Origin: Haematobia irritans
Lineage: Eukaryota > Arthropoda > Insecta > Diptera > Muscidae
NCBI RefSeq assembly: GCF_050003625.1
Contig: NC_134401.1
Coordinates: 96,450,852 to 96,514,851 of the forward strand
DNA: 64,000 nucleotides
Reading direction: 5' to 3'
The notes beneath the pieces were generated by a model. The model searched no databases. It was not told where the DNA came from and saw nothing but the letters and a program-made list of their open reading frames with translations. Below, one piece after another: positions 1 to 11,720 of this stretch. Position 1 is the stretch's first letter. The number at the start of each line of letters is the position of its first letter. A program made the translations under genes and the position numbers.

Positions 1-773
1 TTGAGAAATCGGCTCAGATTTAGATATAGCTCCCATATATATATCTTTCGCCCGATATGCACTTATATGGACCCAGAAGACAGAGTTTTTGAAATTTTGC
101 ACCAGGAGTACAATTAGTAGTGTAGTCAAGTGTGCTAAATTTTATTGAAATCGGTTCAGATTTAGATATAGCTCCCATATATATCTTTCGCTTGATTTTG
201 CGTCATATAACCACAGAGGACAAAGTTGTAGTCCGTTTTACGTGAAATTTTGCACAGGGAGTAGAATTAAAATACTAAGTATGCATGTCAAATTTGAAAT
301 CGGTTCAGATTTCTATATAGCTTCCATATATATATGTTTTTCCGATTTGGGCAAAAATGGCCAAAATACCCATATTTTCCTTATTAAATCGCCACTGCTA
401 AGTCGAAAACTTGTAAAAGTGACTCAAATTTTCCTTTATTTCTAATTAATATCCATAAACAGATAAATCATAAATCATAAATACACTTTTGCGAAGTTGC
501 CTCAAAATTGGTTTAGATTAAAATGTTTTCCATATTTTTTTACTAACATAGTGTACCATCCCAGGGCATTAGCCGACTTAAATTTTAAGTCTATAGATTA
601 TAAATTTTGTTCAGATGGAGTCAGATTTAAATGTATGTATTTGGGACAAAAACTTTTATATATAGCACCCAACACATTTGACGGATTTCATATAGTATCG
701 AAAATGTGGATTTACAAAGTGTTGCAGGGCATAATATAGTTGGCCCCGCCCGACTTTAGACTTTCCTTACTTG
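1..773 (-). repeat. Dispersed fly repeat with imperfect tandem units of about 150 bp
   Basis: Phrases such as GCTCCCATATATAT recur at about 29, 171 and 327, each preceded by a GAAATCGGTTCAGATT-like phrase, so the unit is roughly 142-156 bp. The block ends at about 773 in a GCCCGACTTTAG...ACTTGT terminus. Reversed, this resembles the ACAAGTATA...AAGTTCGGCC start of the arrays at 42601 and 55812, so it is probably a diverged relative read in the opposite orientation. The short ORFs inside translate repeat units and are not genes. The left edge lies outside the window. Confidence 0.6.
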
Positions 774-1259
774 TTTTTTACGGGAAAAGTACGCGAACAG
801 ATCTAATATAAACTAATCAAATCAGTAGTGGGATTCCGTATTTCTTTGTGACAATGGCATTGTTAACGTTGTCTGCGCAAAAATTGTTTGCACTAACGTT
901 TGGGTCAAGTAATGATTGAGAATTGTTGTTTAAGCTGTGTTGGGCTTGGCAACCCTGCCACCAAAAGCGGTGGAATGAAAGAATAGCCCAAAAACAGCTT
1001 GGAAAATCGGAAATTGTTTGCCAATTTAAATGAAATACACATAGCCGGAAGAGAAAAATGGGCGATATTTTCAATCTATATAAAAAATCCCTTTAATTTG
1101 AGACCATTTAAGGCAGTTCCGCCCGACGAAATTCTTAGAACGGCTTAGAACCTTTGGCTTTTTTAAATACTGCAGAAAACTCTTTTTGTATTAGAAAAGG
1201 GATCCATTTTTCCCCCTATTAAAAGTAACCTACATATATCATTAAAGAAACTATTTTCC
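774..1259. other. Unassigned intronic sequence
   Basis: AT-rich sequence with no splice-consistent exon, RNA gene or terminal-repeat element that I can support. It lies inside the inferred first coding intron of the Anp32a-like gene. Confidence 0.4.
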
Positions 1260-2005
1260 AGAGTTGGGTAGTTCCGGAGCGAACTAGCTCTTTGGAACTA
1301 TTCCGTGGCTGGAACTAAATGAACTGGATCCGATGCATTTACTCTTTCAGCTCCTCAGTTTCTTATATTCATTTCGTTGTGTACTCATTCCATTTCTTCC
1401 GCTCTTTATGACAACAGCTCTCACTTAAATTGAAGTTGCTAGATCCTTAATGAAGATATCGAAACTGTTCCAACCTAAATATTAATACCAACATGCTTTA
1501 CAAAAATTATTTAAATCAGCCAAACCTGTCCAATGCGGATGAATATTTTACGCAATAGAAACATATCATAAACGGAAGGCGAACTCTTTTGGTCTAAAGT
1601 CGGCAAAATATTTTTTTACATAGTAACTTTCGATTTTCTCTATGAAAAAAATTAAACACGATATTTCTAAATAAATGTAGATCTTTGTATTAGTATTGAT
1701 CTCTGAAAATTTTTCTACAGAGTTATACCATTATCTAATTTTAGTCCCAAAATCTTTATTATACAAATTAATGTTCAAGAAATTTGATTAAATTATTGTG
1801 AACTTTTATGTTTTACTTAAATTTAGTGTTCATGCGTTTTATTTTCTTGTGGAGCTAAAAGAAAATGTAAATATATGGTATTCTTTAAGCACTTTCCTTA
1901 TCCGGATCCAAAAGGAACTGTGGAACTAAATGATGGAACTAGTTCCTTTTTAGGAGCGGATCTGAAAAGACCCATCACTTTAGTGAGCCGGGATCACCCA
2001 ACTCT
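1260..2005. mobile_element. Non-autonomous TIR element with AGAGTTGGGT ends
   Basis: The left end AGAGTTGGGTAGTTCCGG and the right end, reversed, AGAGTTGGGTGATCCCGG form an imperfect inverted repeat of about 18 bp around a 0.75-kb non-coding body. Both subterminal regions are rich in GGAACTA-type motifs. It sits beside a repeat whose inverted copy is at about 19.9 kb. I could not define a convincing target duplication. The terminus resembles hAT ends, but the superfamily is a guess. Confidence 0.6.
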
Positions 2006-2006
2006 A

Positions 2007-2150
2007 GTCCCAAACTAATTTTTCTTTGAGCTATTTCGAATCAGTTTCTAATGCAAACGCAAACTGATGAACAAACCACCACAATTCCTCTAACATTATT
2101 TTCCCAAAACCAAAAATGACACTTTTAGGCTTAAGAACAAATCTATAAAA
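2007..2150 (+). repeat. Dispersed repeat, inverted partner of 19857-20003
   Basis: The sequence from GTCCCAAACTAATTTTTC through TTAAGAACAAATCTATAAA is found almost unchanged, reversed, at 19857-20003. This shows a high-copy element fragment rather than unique DNA. No ORF is present. Confidence 0.75.
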
Positions 2151-2604
2151 ATAGTATTTTGCATGAATGAAACTTTCTGTAGATAACGTCAATGCATTTC
2201 AGAAAATAAACAACCACAACATTTTCGTTGTTTATTTAACGATGTATTGATTGTTAGCTGCAAAGAAAACAACACAGCTATTAAACGAATGGAAATGTAG
2301 TTTAAAACGACTACCAACCCAATAGCTTGGTTGTTATTTTTCTCGTTAGCACTTCTTAATGATGCGATGCATCGGACAACATTTAGAGCAGCCAAGTGCT
2401 CTAAATGTTGTTAATCTAAATATTAATAAAAATTTCGCTACGGTGGAGTATGTGGGCGTATAATGCTAAAATTTACAAATTTTAAGAAATTCTGAACTAT
2501 TTTGTGTTATTAAATCTTTATGCCTCATTTGCGTACAAAACAGCTGGGAAAACTGTAAAAGCGACATCAAAATTGATTCACCTTTAATCAATGCAATGAC
2601 CATT

Positions 2605-2605
<1 letters not shown>
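2151..2605. other. Unassigned intronic sequence
   Basis: No gene is seen. The phrase AATTTACAAATTTTAAGAA at about 2471 recurs at about 27869 beside the DD37E insertion, so part of this stretch is another old dispersed repeat. Confidence 0.4.

Positions 2606-2662
<57 letters not shown>
2606..2662 (+). repeat. Poly-A homopolymer of 57 bp
   Basis: An uninterrupted run of 57 A residues. It could be the tail of a decayed retroposed sequence inserted on the plus strand or a slippage-grown homopolymer. No source ORF is recognisable upstream. The true length may differ because such runs sequence poorly. Confidence 0.9.
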
Positions 2663-2665
<3 letters not shown>

Positions 2666-4444
2666 TTTTTAAAGTGTAACAATGCCCCCTATATCAGATG
2701 AATTTGAGAAAGCAATCGAAAAACAAAAACAACAGCACAACAATGCATTGGATAGAGCAACAAGGGGAAAATAATCAAACCATCATCATCATCATATTGT
2801 GAAAATAAGATTGTCCAATAGCAACGTATGGAATGGATATACCGCTTGGTATGCACTTGAATTGATGTCATAGAGAAACATTGGAATTGCCAAGAAACAA
2901 ATGGTATCAGAACGCCACACAAACGAGAAATCAAAATACCTTGTTGCTCACTCTTGTTACGATTGACTATAAACCGAAAGTGCGAAACAAAGATGAAGCT
3001 AGTCGCATTTTAGCAAGCGTTCATAAAACAGCCGGCCGCCATATTGCGAGTTGTGTTGTCTTGGTGTGAACGCGTGAAATATTGAAGACTAAAAAAATTT
3101 GCATCTACATTTTTTTTCAATCATCAATGAAGCAAACAAAGAATTAAAGAAAGAAAGCAATGTGTTTTCTTACAACAATGCAAAAACGTAATGAGGAAAA
3201 TTCAATAAACGTGATTAGTTGAGCTGAAACTTTAGCTGAATATGGAATTTTAATCAATTAAAATTCATATGATGTAATCTGAAAATTTAATGACAAATGT
3301 AGGGGAGGCACCCCTACCCTTTTGCAAGAAGTGGTTGTTATTGTTGTGTGTTGACTACGAAACATCTGAGAAGGAATATGGTAGTCTCTCTGTTGCTGTC
3401 AATGTGTTTCAACAAACACACAACCAAGTGCAATTAAGAGAGAGTGAGAGGGAGAGAAATCGAAGTGAAACAATGTGGCAATGATTTTAAAACTGAAACG
3501 TTTAAGAATAGCTATGGAAATATTAATTCTTTTAATCCACATGAATTAAAAAAAGGCAACCATATTACAATAACAACACATACGCACACATTTATTGTTT
3601 ACAATTACATCTCTCAATAATTTTTTTTTTCACAAGAGACGTAAATGATCAATGGGTCGTTTGGATGTAGGGAAGGGCCATTGGAAGAAGAGTTTAAATT
3701 GACAACTAGTTGTTATTTTTAATGAAATCTCTGTTCCTTGCGGTTATGAAAAATGACTATGTAAAAAACATAATCTTTAAAAACTTTCTCATAACTTGCA
3801 AGTTTTTGCCATACACATGTCCATTGCATTGCATGACAGTGGTGGTTGTCTTTCTTATCATCAATTGAAAATTTCTATTGAGGTTTGCCACCAAAGTTGT
3901 GGTAGATAAGTAACGCATGTATACCGGTTCCACATTGTTTCTAATGGGGAGCATATAGTATCTTTTTAGTAATTTCTTAATAAAAAATTTTGGGTATTCT
4001 TTGACAAAAACAAACCTTGCGCATATATAAACCACTGCCACACAATGTCAGCCTGAATGTTTATGTTGCGCTTTTTTGTTGCTATGAGATGATTTCAATT
4101 GAGACAAATCGATAATATACTGTCGACGTGGGAATATCGTGCATCCCGAAAAAAGTGTTTGAAATGCATGTGTGCGGTGTGTATGTGTATATATTATACA
4201 TTGGGCTGTAACGCCGAAACAAGTTTTGTTTTTGCGGGAAGGTTCAACTATGTCATTTATTTCTTTTTTCCCCTTTGATACGCCTGTTATCTCCTGTGTT
4301 GGAGATATTAAATCTGTTTTTTTATTAGAAAGCGAAAATATTTCAAATGTCATGAAGGGTGATTTCGAGAATCAAGTGTGACTAAACCCTCCTGCACCAT
4401 CGTTGGTCTACAAAAAGCCCGAAATTGTTGCATAGTAGTTGGTA
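2663..4444. other. Unassigned intronic sequence with short simple repeats
   Basis: The stretch includes a short CAT tract near 2783 and a GA-rich tract at about 3438-3460. Open frames of 60-100 codons on both strands lack splice context, codon pattern or recognisable motifs. I see no RNA gene. Confidence 0.4.
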
Positions 4445-5014
4445 CACACAAAAATTTTTTTTTCTGATTCAATCACCAAATTAATTGATCCAATTAATTT
4501 TTTAATTGAAATGTCTTCAATCACGAAAATGATAGTATCAATCACAGTTTTAATTGGGCATAGAAAAAATTCTTGATTAAAAAATTAATTGATTTTTTCA
4601 GCAAATTTCAATTAATTTTTTAATTGATTCAATTAAAAATTTAATTGATGGTGATTGCAAAACTCAATTAATTTATTAATTAAAAAAGGTAACTATTTTT
4701 AATTACTTTCTGAATTGGCTTAGAGTTTTTATTTGGATTAACAAATGATTGTTTGAAATAAATTTTTAATTAAAAATTTTAAAAAAATCAGCGCTTTTTT
4801 AACTGAATTAGTCTTCCGAATTTGATTAAAAAGTTAATTGTATCAATTCATTTTTTAATTAAAAATTTAAAAATTTTCAATCATTGACTTAATTAACTTA
4901 ATGTTTCTATCATGATTAAAAAGTTAATTGTATCAATTAATTTATTAATTGAAAAAAATTTCAACTTCAATTAACTTTTTAATTGGAAATATTTTGGTGA
5001 TATTTTTTTCTGTG
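4445..5014. mobile_element. AT-rich MITE with CACA...AAAAA ends and TA duplication
   Basis: The left end CACACAAAAATTTTT and the right end, reversed, CACAGAAAAAAATAT are inverted and flanked by TA on both sides (4443-4444 and 5015-5016). The interior is dozens of overlapping ATTAATTGAT/ATCAATTAAT palindromes, so the whole element can fold back on itself. Related fragments occur near 38725 and 63860. It has no coding capacity. It belongs with the other CAC-ended elements at 43666, 45366, 51066, 57819 and 61348. Confidence 0.75.
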
Positions 5015-5159
5015 TACCAAAAAATTATGTTCTTTATTTAATATCGATTAGACCGAAATATCGGGCTAAACTGTGGAAACTGTATGAGATATAATCTTCC
5101 AAGAAATTCGTATGTGTACTCAATTCGGGTCTCATCGCTTGTGATGAAGAGTTACCGAT

Positions 5160-5690
5160 ATAATTATGGACCGCAATGAACACAATTTTGCGCGCCAGAA
5201 ATTGGGAAATCGGGCTATATGGGGGTTATATAATTATGAATCAATATGGACCAATTTTTACATGGTTGTTACATGGTATATTTTGGCATCATCGTACCAA
5301 CTTTCAACCGCATCGAGTAATCTTTGTCCATCCAAGAGACTCCAGAAATAAAATCTGGAGATCGGTTTATATGGCGACTATATACATATAACTATTTACA
5401 TGTCGAATTTTAACTAATCGAAGTCAAATATGAGTATCGATTTATATGAGGGATATAACCAATTTTCATGCCACCGCACCTACATTAATAATAACTAGTT
5501 GTGCAAATTTCAAGCCGAAGCTTGTTTCGGTCGTAAGTTAGCAAGATTTCAGCAGATGAAGGTGGAAACATTTTCCATATGCTCATTTGGGACTCAGGGA
5601 ATATACGAAAAGTTCCGTTTTCCGTTCAGATGGGTTGGTTTACCCTAATTACCTAAGAATAAACAATATTGATGTTATCAGCTCATCAGG
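5160..5690 (+). repeat. Decayed copy of the 153-bp-unit array
   Basis: GGGGGTTATATAATTATGAA, 'gaccaattttta...tggttgtta' and 'cttgtttcggtcgtaagttagc' are diverged versions of phrases in the arrays at 42.6-43.6 kb and 55.8-58.7 kb. The overlapping 61- and 71-codon ORFs are translations of the repeat. Confidence 0.7.
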
Positions 5691-6477
5691 TAATAGAGGC
5701 CAAATTTGACTACGTACTATAATAATAGTCGTAGTTGTTTAAATTAGGTTATACCCACTTTTTGTTTTGTAACAAAATGTGTTAGGTTAGTGGCAACGGG
5801 TTACAGCGGTCTCACACAATTAAGCACATTGACAAAAAGAACCTTTGGGATTAACAAAGCCTTCGATTTCCATCCAAAAACTATTACTCTTCGGTTAAAC
5901 CATTTTTTTTTTTTTGCAAAAAAAAATTAGGAGATTGTCTCAAATAACATTTTCGAAGTACTTCATTTATCTGAATTTCACTTACAAATTTGCTTGATTG
6001 CTTCTGAGGCAACATTTTCTTGGGGTGTTTGAAAGAATTTCAATATTTGCATTAATCTTTCGCCATTCTAATATCTTCCTTTATACCAATCCATCCATCA
6101 AATAAAAATTTCTACATTTATCCCTGGCATCCAAAATGCTACCATATTAGCGGTTGATTTCGTGTCGATGGGTATACCTACTACTGTGGGCAAAAAGGAG
6201 ATGAACTTGTTTGTAAGAAAAATCGTTATTCTTCTAAATCAATTCTTTCCCATCATCTATTTGTGTCAACTATTTTTCCAATCCTCGCACATAGTCCCTT
6301 TGCGGTATACCCATTATCGATTTAGCTTATATATCCTCAATCAAATCGAAACGTGTTCCCTGGAGTAATCTCTTGAGTTGTGAGGAATTGTCACACGGTG
6401 GTTGCGGAACGATTTTGGTTGAATTTTTAGACGTATTGCAAAATATGCAATACACTCATCAAATAATATCGCTTATT
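5691..6477. other. Unassigned intronic sequence
   Basis: No supported gene, RNA or element boundary was found. The 68-codon plus-strand ORF at 6162 has no family signature. Confidence 0.4.
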
Positions 6478-7385
6478 CACCCTTATTCCTGACGCTTTTC
6501 GTCTGTAGCCACTAATTGGAATTCCGTCCGTCAAAAAAGGAAGTAGAGATCAGTCATTAGATGAGCTAGACGACTCCAACGATTTAAAACCGATTGGAAC
6601 AAATGGTTTGTAGTTCAATGCCTTTGGACTTTAGAGACAAATTGTAACAAATGGTAGAAAAGCTGTAACTATTATTTAAAAAAAAATCTATATTGTTCTG
6701 GTATTTATTCCAGCTTCCACTCTTTCCGGAATTCATGGTCTACATCAAGGAGTTGAACACGATCACAAATCTATTAGTATAAAAATGCACTATTTATACT
6801 AAATTGACAAAGATCTGTATATATAGTAGTTATGGTCATCACAGAAAACAAAACTGCATAATTAAAGTAAACGTGTGGATTTTCAATTCCATTTATTTTT
6901 AATAGAAGCCCTTCAAGACCAAACTTAACTCATTACCCGAGTTAAATTTATCATTTATTTTGATTTTCCAAGTCAAAATTGGATTACAAACAAACAGCAT
7001 TTTAAGCGCAAATGATTAAAATTCAGTCTTGCACATCAGCTGATTGTTTTCCTTCACGATGATCCTTGTGCCATTGATCTCAGCGTCGTCGTCATTTTTA
7101 TAGTTTTGGAAGCTTTTACTGTCCTTGAATACATCTTTTCCCGTCTTCAAATTAAATATTTGTCTTGATTTTCAGACTGAATTACTTTAGAAATAAAAAT
7201 ATTTTAAACCGAAAAAATTAAAATTCATTTTTTGCACATCAGCTGATTGTTTTCTAATGATATCGGCATTTTATTACCGAGTATTGTACTTGGTACAAAA
7301 AATAATCGTCGTCGTCACTTTACAGGAATACAAAATGAATGACGAGATGACAAAAAGCGACGGCGACTTCAGGAATAAGGGCGAT
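6478..7385. mobile_element. Possible TIR element with ACCCTTATTCCTGA ends
   Basis: The left side has CACCCTTATTCCTGACG followed by CTTTTCGTC. The right side has GGCGACTTCAGGAATAAGGGCG, its inverted partner. Inside, the phrase TTGCACATCAGCTGATTGTTTT occurs twice (about 7030 and 7235), a subterminal direct repeat. No transposase or clear target duplication is visible, so the boundaries are approximate. Confidence 0.5.
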
Positions 7386-9187
7386 TAACAGTTTGGCAGG
7401 ATAGAAGGAATTCATCGTGCGCCACACAACGGAAGCTTTAAATTGAAAATTCCTTACTTTTTCCCACAGTAGTGTACAAAGTTTGAATCGATATATCGAG
7501 GTGGTTTACAGAAGAGAATACATTATATAGATCACAAATGCGTAAAAAGGTAGAAACTCCATCTTCTTAGCCAGAACGAACTTTAGCATGCTGCATTTAC
7601 AAGAAAAACAAAGACAGATAAGCAAGAAAATACAAACCGACATGCCCCGCAATGTGTAATTATAAATGTATATACGTAGGTATTTAACATACTCCTTTAG
7701 GGGTAAGGCGAAACAAAATTGTATCTATAACACAATATGGACACAACATAGCAGCTATCAGCCGCCATAGACGAGAATGCCAACACACAGTAAGCGTAAG
7801 CGAATGGGTACAAGTTGCAAATGAACATACATATCACCATACAAAAGAGGATAGTGTCTATGTGATGAATATATATCCACCCCTCCCAAATGAACATGTT
7901 TGCAATATGCCTGTATAGTTTAGCGAATAGTTAGCTGATGCATTTCAAGAAACATCATACTAGTAGCCCATTTACGTTTTTGCTTTCAATATCCCGCTGT
8001 CAATGCTTTCCAAATGGGCCTTCGGTGCGTTAATGTTTTTGCCCCCCAATATCCATCTCATCCACCTACCTTACTTACACCTTGAATGCAATACATGGTA
8101 GTTAGTACAGAAGAAAAATATTGAAATATTGAGAAGAGTGTGTTAAAGAGGGAATAAGGAGTATTTTCTTTAGAAGGCTAAAATGAATTTTACGACCTTT
8201 AGTAAAGAGAATGAAATCGGTATACATAAATTATTTTAGGTCTTAATAAAACAAAATATAAATTTCCTAATTCCAATATCAAAGTTTTTTTTAATGGACA
8301 AAAAGAAGACTTTATGGACTTGATGGATTAAAAGCCGGCACCTCTCAAAAGTAGACAATTTTCTTGAAACGTCAGATATATTATCGCATTAAAATTAACC
8401 ACTAATAGCTGGACATACAGCGCTATCGTTGAGAATTTCTAGAAAGTGGCATAAAAAGTGTCACAGGCCATAAAAGGTCTGTGACAAAACGCACAAAACG
8501 TTGCACATTTTTTCATAAAGAAAATTCAACAATTAAACGCATTTATACCAGGGTATTATACAGCGTGGTGAAATATTTTTTTTTAATTTAGATCTTAACG
8601 GGTCTAACATTAATCTCCATTTAGTTGATATTTAATCTTTGAAATCTAATATTGTGAAGATTAACCTTTTTTTTTGTTATGGAATATGGTGCGTGTATAC
8701 TTTTAAGAGGCAACAGTATAGATTGATAATATTATGGTATAACAAAAAAAAAACGAATATAATATTCAACTCATAAACTCAATTATTTGTTAAGATTCCA
8801 TTCATATCTGTAATCTCCCGCTATTTTCGATCGAATGTGTAAAATATATTACAGTATAAATGAATGTAATTAAAAAGTGTCACAGAATGACAAAAAAGTG
8901 GCACAAAACCACAAAATGTCGACTTCGACTTTTTTTTACAAAAAATTGGAAAGGCGGTTTTTTGACCTTTATACCTCTTATTGCTACAGCGTTATTAATT
9001 TAAAACAACTAAATGGTGATTCTAAAAATATAGAAAACAAGCAATTGAGCAATAAATGGAAAAGGCCTATAATTTAATGGGGTCACAACTGCACGTGTTA
9101 AAATTGCCAAAAAATGGAAAAAATCAATTTTTATGGAATACATTTGTTATCTGTTATTTCACGACTTTGCTTACGTGAAATAAATAA
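7386..9187. other. Unassigned intronic sequence with a short hairpin
   Basis: No gene is supported. A perfect-looking hairpin (TGTCACAGGCC, AATAAA-like loop, GGTCTGTGACA) lies near 8460-8485. Similar 'tgtgccact' phrases at 8877, 42260, 55070 and 61070 indicate an old dispersed repeat family. Confidence 0.4.
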
Positions 9188-9535
9188 CAGTATTACAAAT
9201 CAGGTTAGGTTAGGTTAGATATAGTGGCACTTAGACTATTCAGTCCATTGTGATACCATAGTGGTGAACTTCTCTCTTATCACTGAATGCTACCCGATTC
9301 TATGTTAAACTCAATGACAAGGGATCTCCTTTTTATAGCCGAGTCCGAACGGCGTTCCACATTACAGTGATACCACTTAGAGGAGCTTTGAAAATCTCAG
9401 AAATGTCACCAGCATTACTGAGGTGGGATATCCACCGCTGAAAAACTTTTTTGTGTTTGGTCGAAACTGGGTTTGCACCCACGACCCTGTGGGCATGCTA
9501 ACCATTGCACCACGTTGGCTCCCAGTATTACAAAT
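9188..9535 (-). mobile_element. tRNA-derived SINE with 13-bp target duplication
   Basis: A SINE in reverse orientation occupies 9201-9522 and is bracketed by the 13-bp direct repeat CAGTATTACAAAT (9188-9200 and 9523-9535). Read on the minus strand it starts with a tRNA-like head carrying an A-box (TGGTGCAATGG). The B-box is decayed. A body shared with the copies at 58756 and 60510 follows, and it ends in CCTAA repeats. The TSD proves a real retroposition event into the Anp32a-like intron. Confidence 0.9.
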
Positions 9536-10029
9536 TAATATACACGATTATTTTTAATAAAAATAAGGATAAGATATATGCCTGGTTCCTGCAAACTCAG
9601 AGATAGCGGAACGTGTCAATAGTTATTATAATAAATTTCGCCAGTATGGAATGATAGAATTTGTAGACCAATCAAAAATTACATATGTTATTACGAACAA
9701 ACCCCATCATTAGGTGGGGTACTATGTTTGGATGAAAGGTGAAAATATACATGAAGATATTTTTCTAAAATCATCTCAATATTTGCGTGGAAAACGTGCA
9801 ACGAATTGATTACATTGTTCTAAAATTAGTTGATTCAACAGAGTAAACGTGAAGATAGTAGCCACCAGAAAGATCGTATATACGGTCGAATCTTATGCAC
9901 TTTCCATCATGGATTGCATACAAGACTGTCTTCCATAATCTAATTACTTGGGTTGTGGTAACAATTGCCCATGTGAAAGTATCTTAAAACTTCTGAACAT
10001 TGTTTTCGAAATTGTAATTTGGTCCAGGT
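9536..10029. other. Unassigned intronic sequence
   Basis: No coding or terminal-repeat structure is supportable. The right part may be a decayed start of the following repeat array (compare 'tcttatgcac...ccatcatggattgc'). Confidence 0.35.
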
Positions 10030-10950
10030 GGAGTCCATGTTAGATAAAATATTTAGATTAAATACCTTTATAAGCCACATAAATTCTTGATCGATTTATA
10101 TAGAGGATTCTATAATAATGAACCGATATGAAATAAAATCTGGGGATCGATTTAAATGGATGCTATATATAACCAGCAAAACAAGCATCGCCAAAATAGT
10201 AATGGAAATGTTCTTTTTGGATCCGGAAGTGGTGCGAAATTGCCGCAGAAGCGATGAAGTTAACATGGGCTTGTCATAGGACAGATGTCCACAATATTAA
10301 CAGTCGCTATACTGAATTTGCATCACTTCACAAAGTGTGATCCTAATTCAGTGTTTTGCATGTAAATTAAAAAATTTTGTAAAATAAATAATCTTTATAA
10401 TTTTTAATGTTTGACCTCAAATATTTTCAAAAATTCGCAATTTTTTAGAATGGATTTAGCATTTTTTCGACAAAATTTAAATAAGTTGCACCATTTGAGT
10501 AATTTTTCTCTATTTTTAACCTATTTGAAACAAAAAAAGTTAAAATTTCCCACTAAAAATATGAAAAAGCGAGTTATAAAAAAATTGAATTAAAAATACT
10601 TCATGTGTAGTTAAAAACATAAAGAACATCTATGGAAGGACTTTTTTGAAAGTACTCTGCTGAAAAACTTTTTGGTTTTCGGTCGAATCAGGAATCGAAC
10701 CCATGACCTTGTGTATGCAAGGCGGGCATGCTAACCATTGCACCAAGGTGGGGTCGGATATGACCCAATTGCAATACCATCCGAACTACTTCAATAATAG
10801 CTAATTGTGACAAGCTCCAAGTCTATATCTTGTTTCGTTCGGAAGTTAGCATGGTTGCAGCAGACGGACGTGCGTGGATATCGCTAGATCGCCACGACCC
10901 AGAATATATATTTTCGGAGACCAATATTAATGAATTGAAATTGAAAAATA
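10030..10950 (+). repeat. 153-bp-unit array interrupted by a CCAGCAAAA-ended element and a SINE fragment
   Basis: Array phrases (GGGGATCGATTTAAATGG, 'cttgtttcgttcggaagttagc', 'cagacggacg') surround an insertion beginning CCAGCAAAACAAGCATCG near 10170. That insertion is an inverted relative of the complete element at 56781-57353 and shares GGATCCGGAAGTGGTGC and GACCTCAAATATTTTCAA with it. Its far end is lost near 10640, where a SINE head fragment follows. Confidence 0.7.
10662..10752 (-). mobile_element. SINE head fragment
   Basis: The reverse complement carries the tRNA-like head of the SINE family (GGTGCAATGGTTAGCATGCC and a B-box-like GGTTCGATTCC) and only the first bases of the body. It is 3'-truncated, because body and CCTAA tail are absent. 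Confidence 0.75.
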
Positions 10951-11447
10951 TTTCGATCTGTTATAAACGGAATAACATAGATTAGATTATAGAGGAATCC
11001 TTACACCAGGTTGGTCAATGACATACTTAGTATACCCTCATCCTATTGCGGATGGTATAAAAATCAGAATTAGTATGAAGCTCGGTGGTTCTAGTATGAC
11101 ATTCATAAGCTGAATTCCTCTGACTAGTTCTACATGTTGAAAAATCTGCAATGATGTTTAACTGATCAATTGTGCAAACGGTAAAAACTACACCACGTTT
11201 TATATAAATGTACAAACTAAAATATGTTCAAAAATTCGCAAATATATTTCAGTTACAGAGTATTGGTCTAGATAAAGAGGGTCCCTATTATTTGTATTTA
11301 TTAACCCCATTAGTTCCCAAAATAGCTGAAGGTTTTTTTTTCAAATGTTTTATGACATTTTCGTATCAATATAGACTTGACCACAAAATGAAAATCAAAA
11401 AAAAACAGATTACCCGAAAAATATTCCGAAATAATTAAACAACTTAC

Positions 11448-11495
11448 TTGATTGGCTTTGCGAGCGCGTCTTTCCAAATCTATTCTCTTTTCCAT
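11448..11495 (-). CDS. Anp32a: First coding exon of an Anp32a/Mapmodulin-like gene
   Basis: On the minus strand a start codon in good fly context (ACACAATGG) opens MEKRIDLERRARKANQ. It is followed at once, in phase 0, by the consensus donor GTAAGTTG (11442-11447). From memory of the family, Drosophila Anp32a (Mapmodulin) begins with nearly the same 16 residues, just before its leucine-rich repeats. Anp32 proteins are acidic nuclear LRR proteins (phosphatase inhibition, histone chaperoning). The LRR and acidic-tail exons must lie beyond base 1, since no minus-strand frame below this point resembles them. Identification rests on a short peptide plus the splice site. Alternative: another gene sharing this N-terminus. 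Confidence 0.72.
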
Positions 11496-11581
11496 TGTGT
11501 TGTTTTGTTTGTTGTTGTTGTTGCGCTGTTATTTACTCTAATTTATAAGAGGATAGGATGGATGCACCTTCCTGAATATAA
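11496..11581 (-). other. Anp32a: 5' UTR portion of the Anp32a-like start exon
   Basis: Upstream of the start codon is a CAA-rich leader (AACAACAACAACAAAC). A plausible acceptor (TTATATTTCAG) ends at 11582. A second AG ten bases downstream (ATATTCAG) would start the exon at 11571 instead. No upstream in-frame start codon extends the protein. Confidence 0.55.
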
Positions 11582-11669
11582 CTGAAATATAATCATAAAA
11601 TTAATCTTCGAATCATATGCATAGATATCACCAATAATTATATATCTTAACTTTACTATCAATACTTAC

Positions 11670-11720
11670 AGAATATCCTTGCGAAGCTGATGGCTTCCTT
11701 TTTGGTATGGCCTTATTAAA
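11670..11720 (-). other. Anp32a: Probable non-coding 5' exon with donor site
   Basis: On the minus strand ...GCAAGGATATTCT is followed by the consensus donor GTAAGTATTG (11669 downward), about 90 bases upstream of the acceptor above. The exon's 5' limit and the transcription start were not determined. The upper coordinate is arbitrary. Confidence 0.45.
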
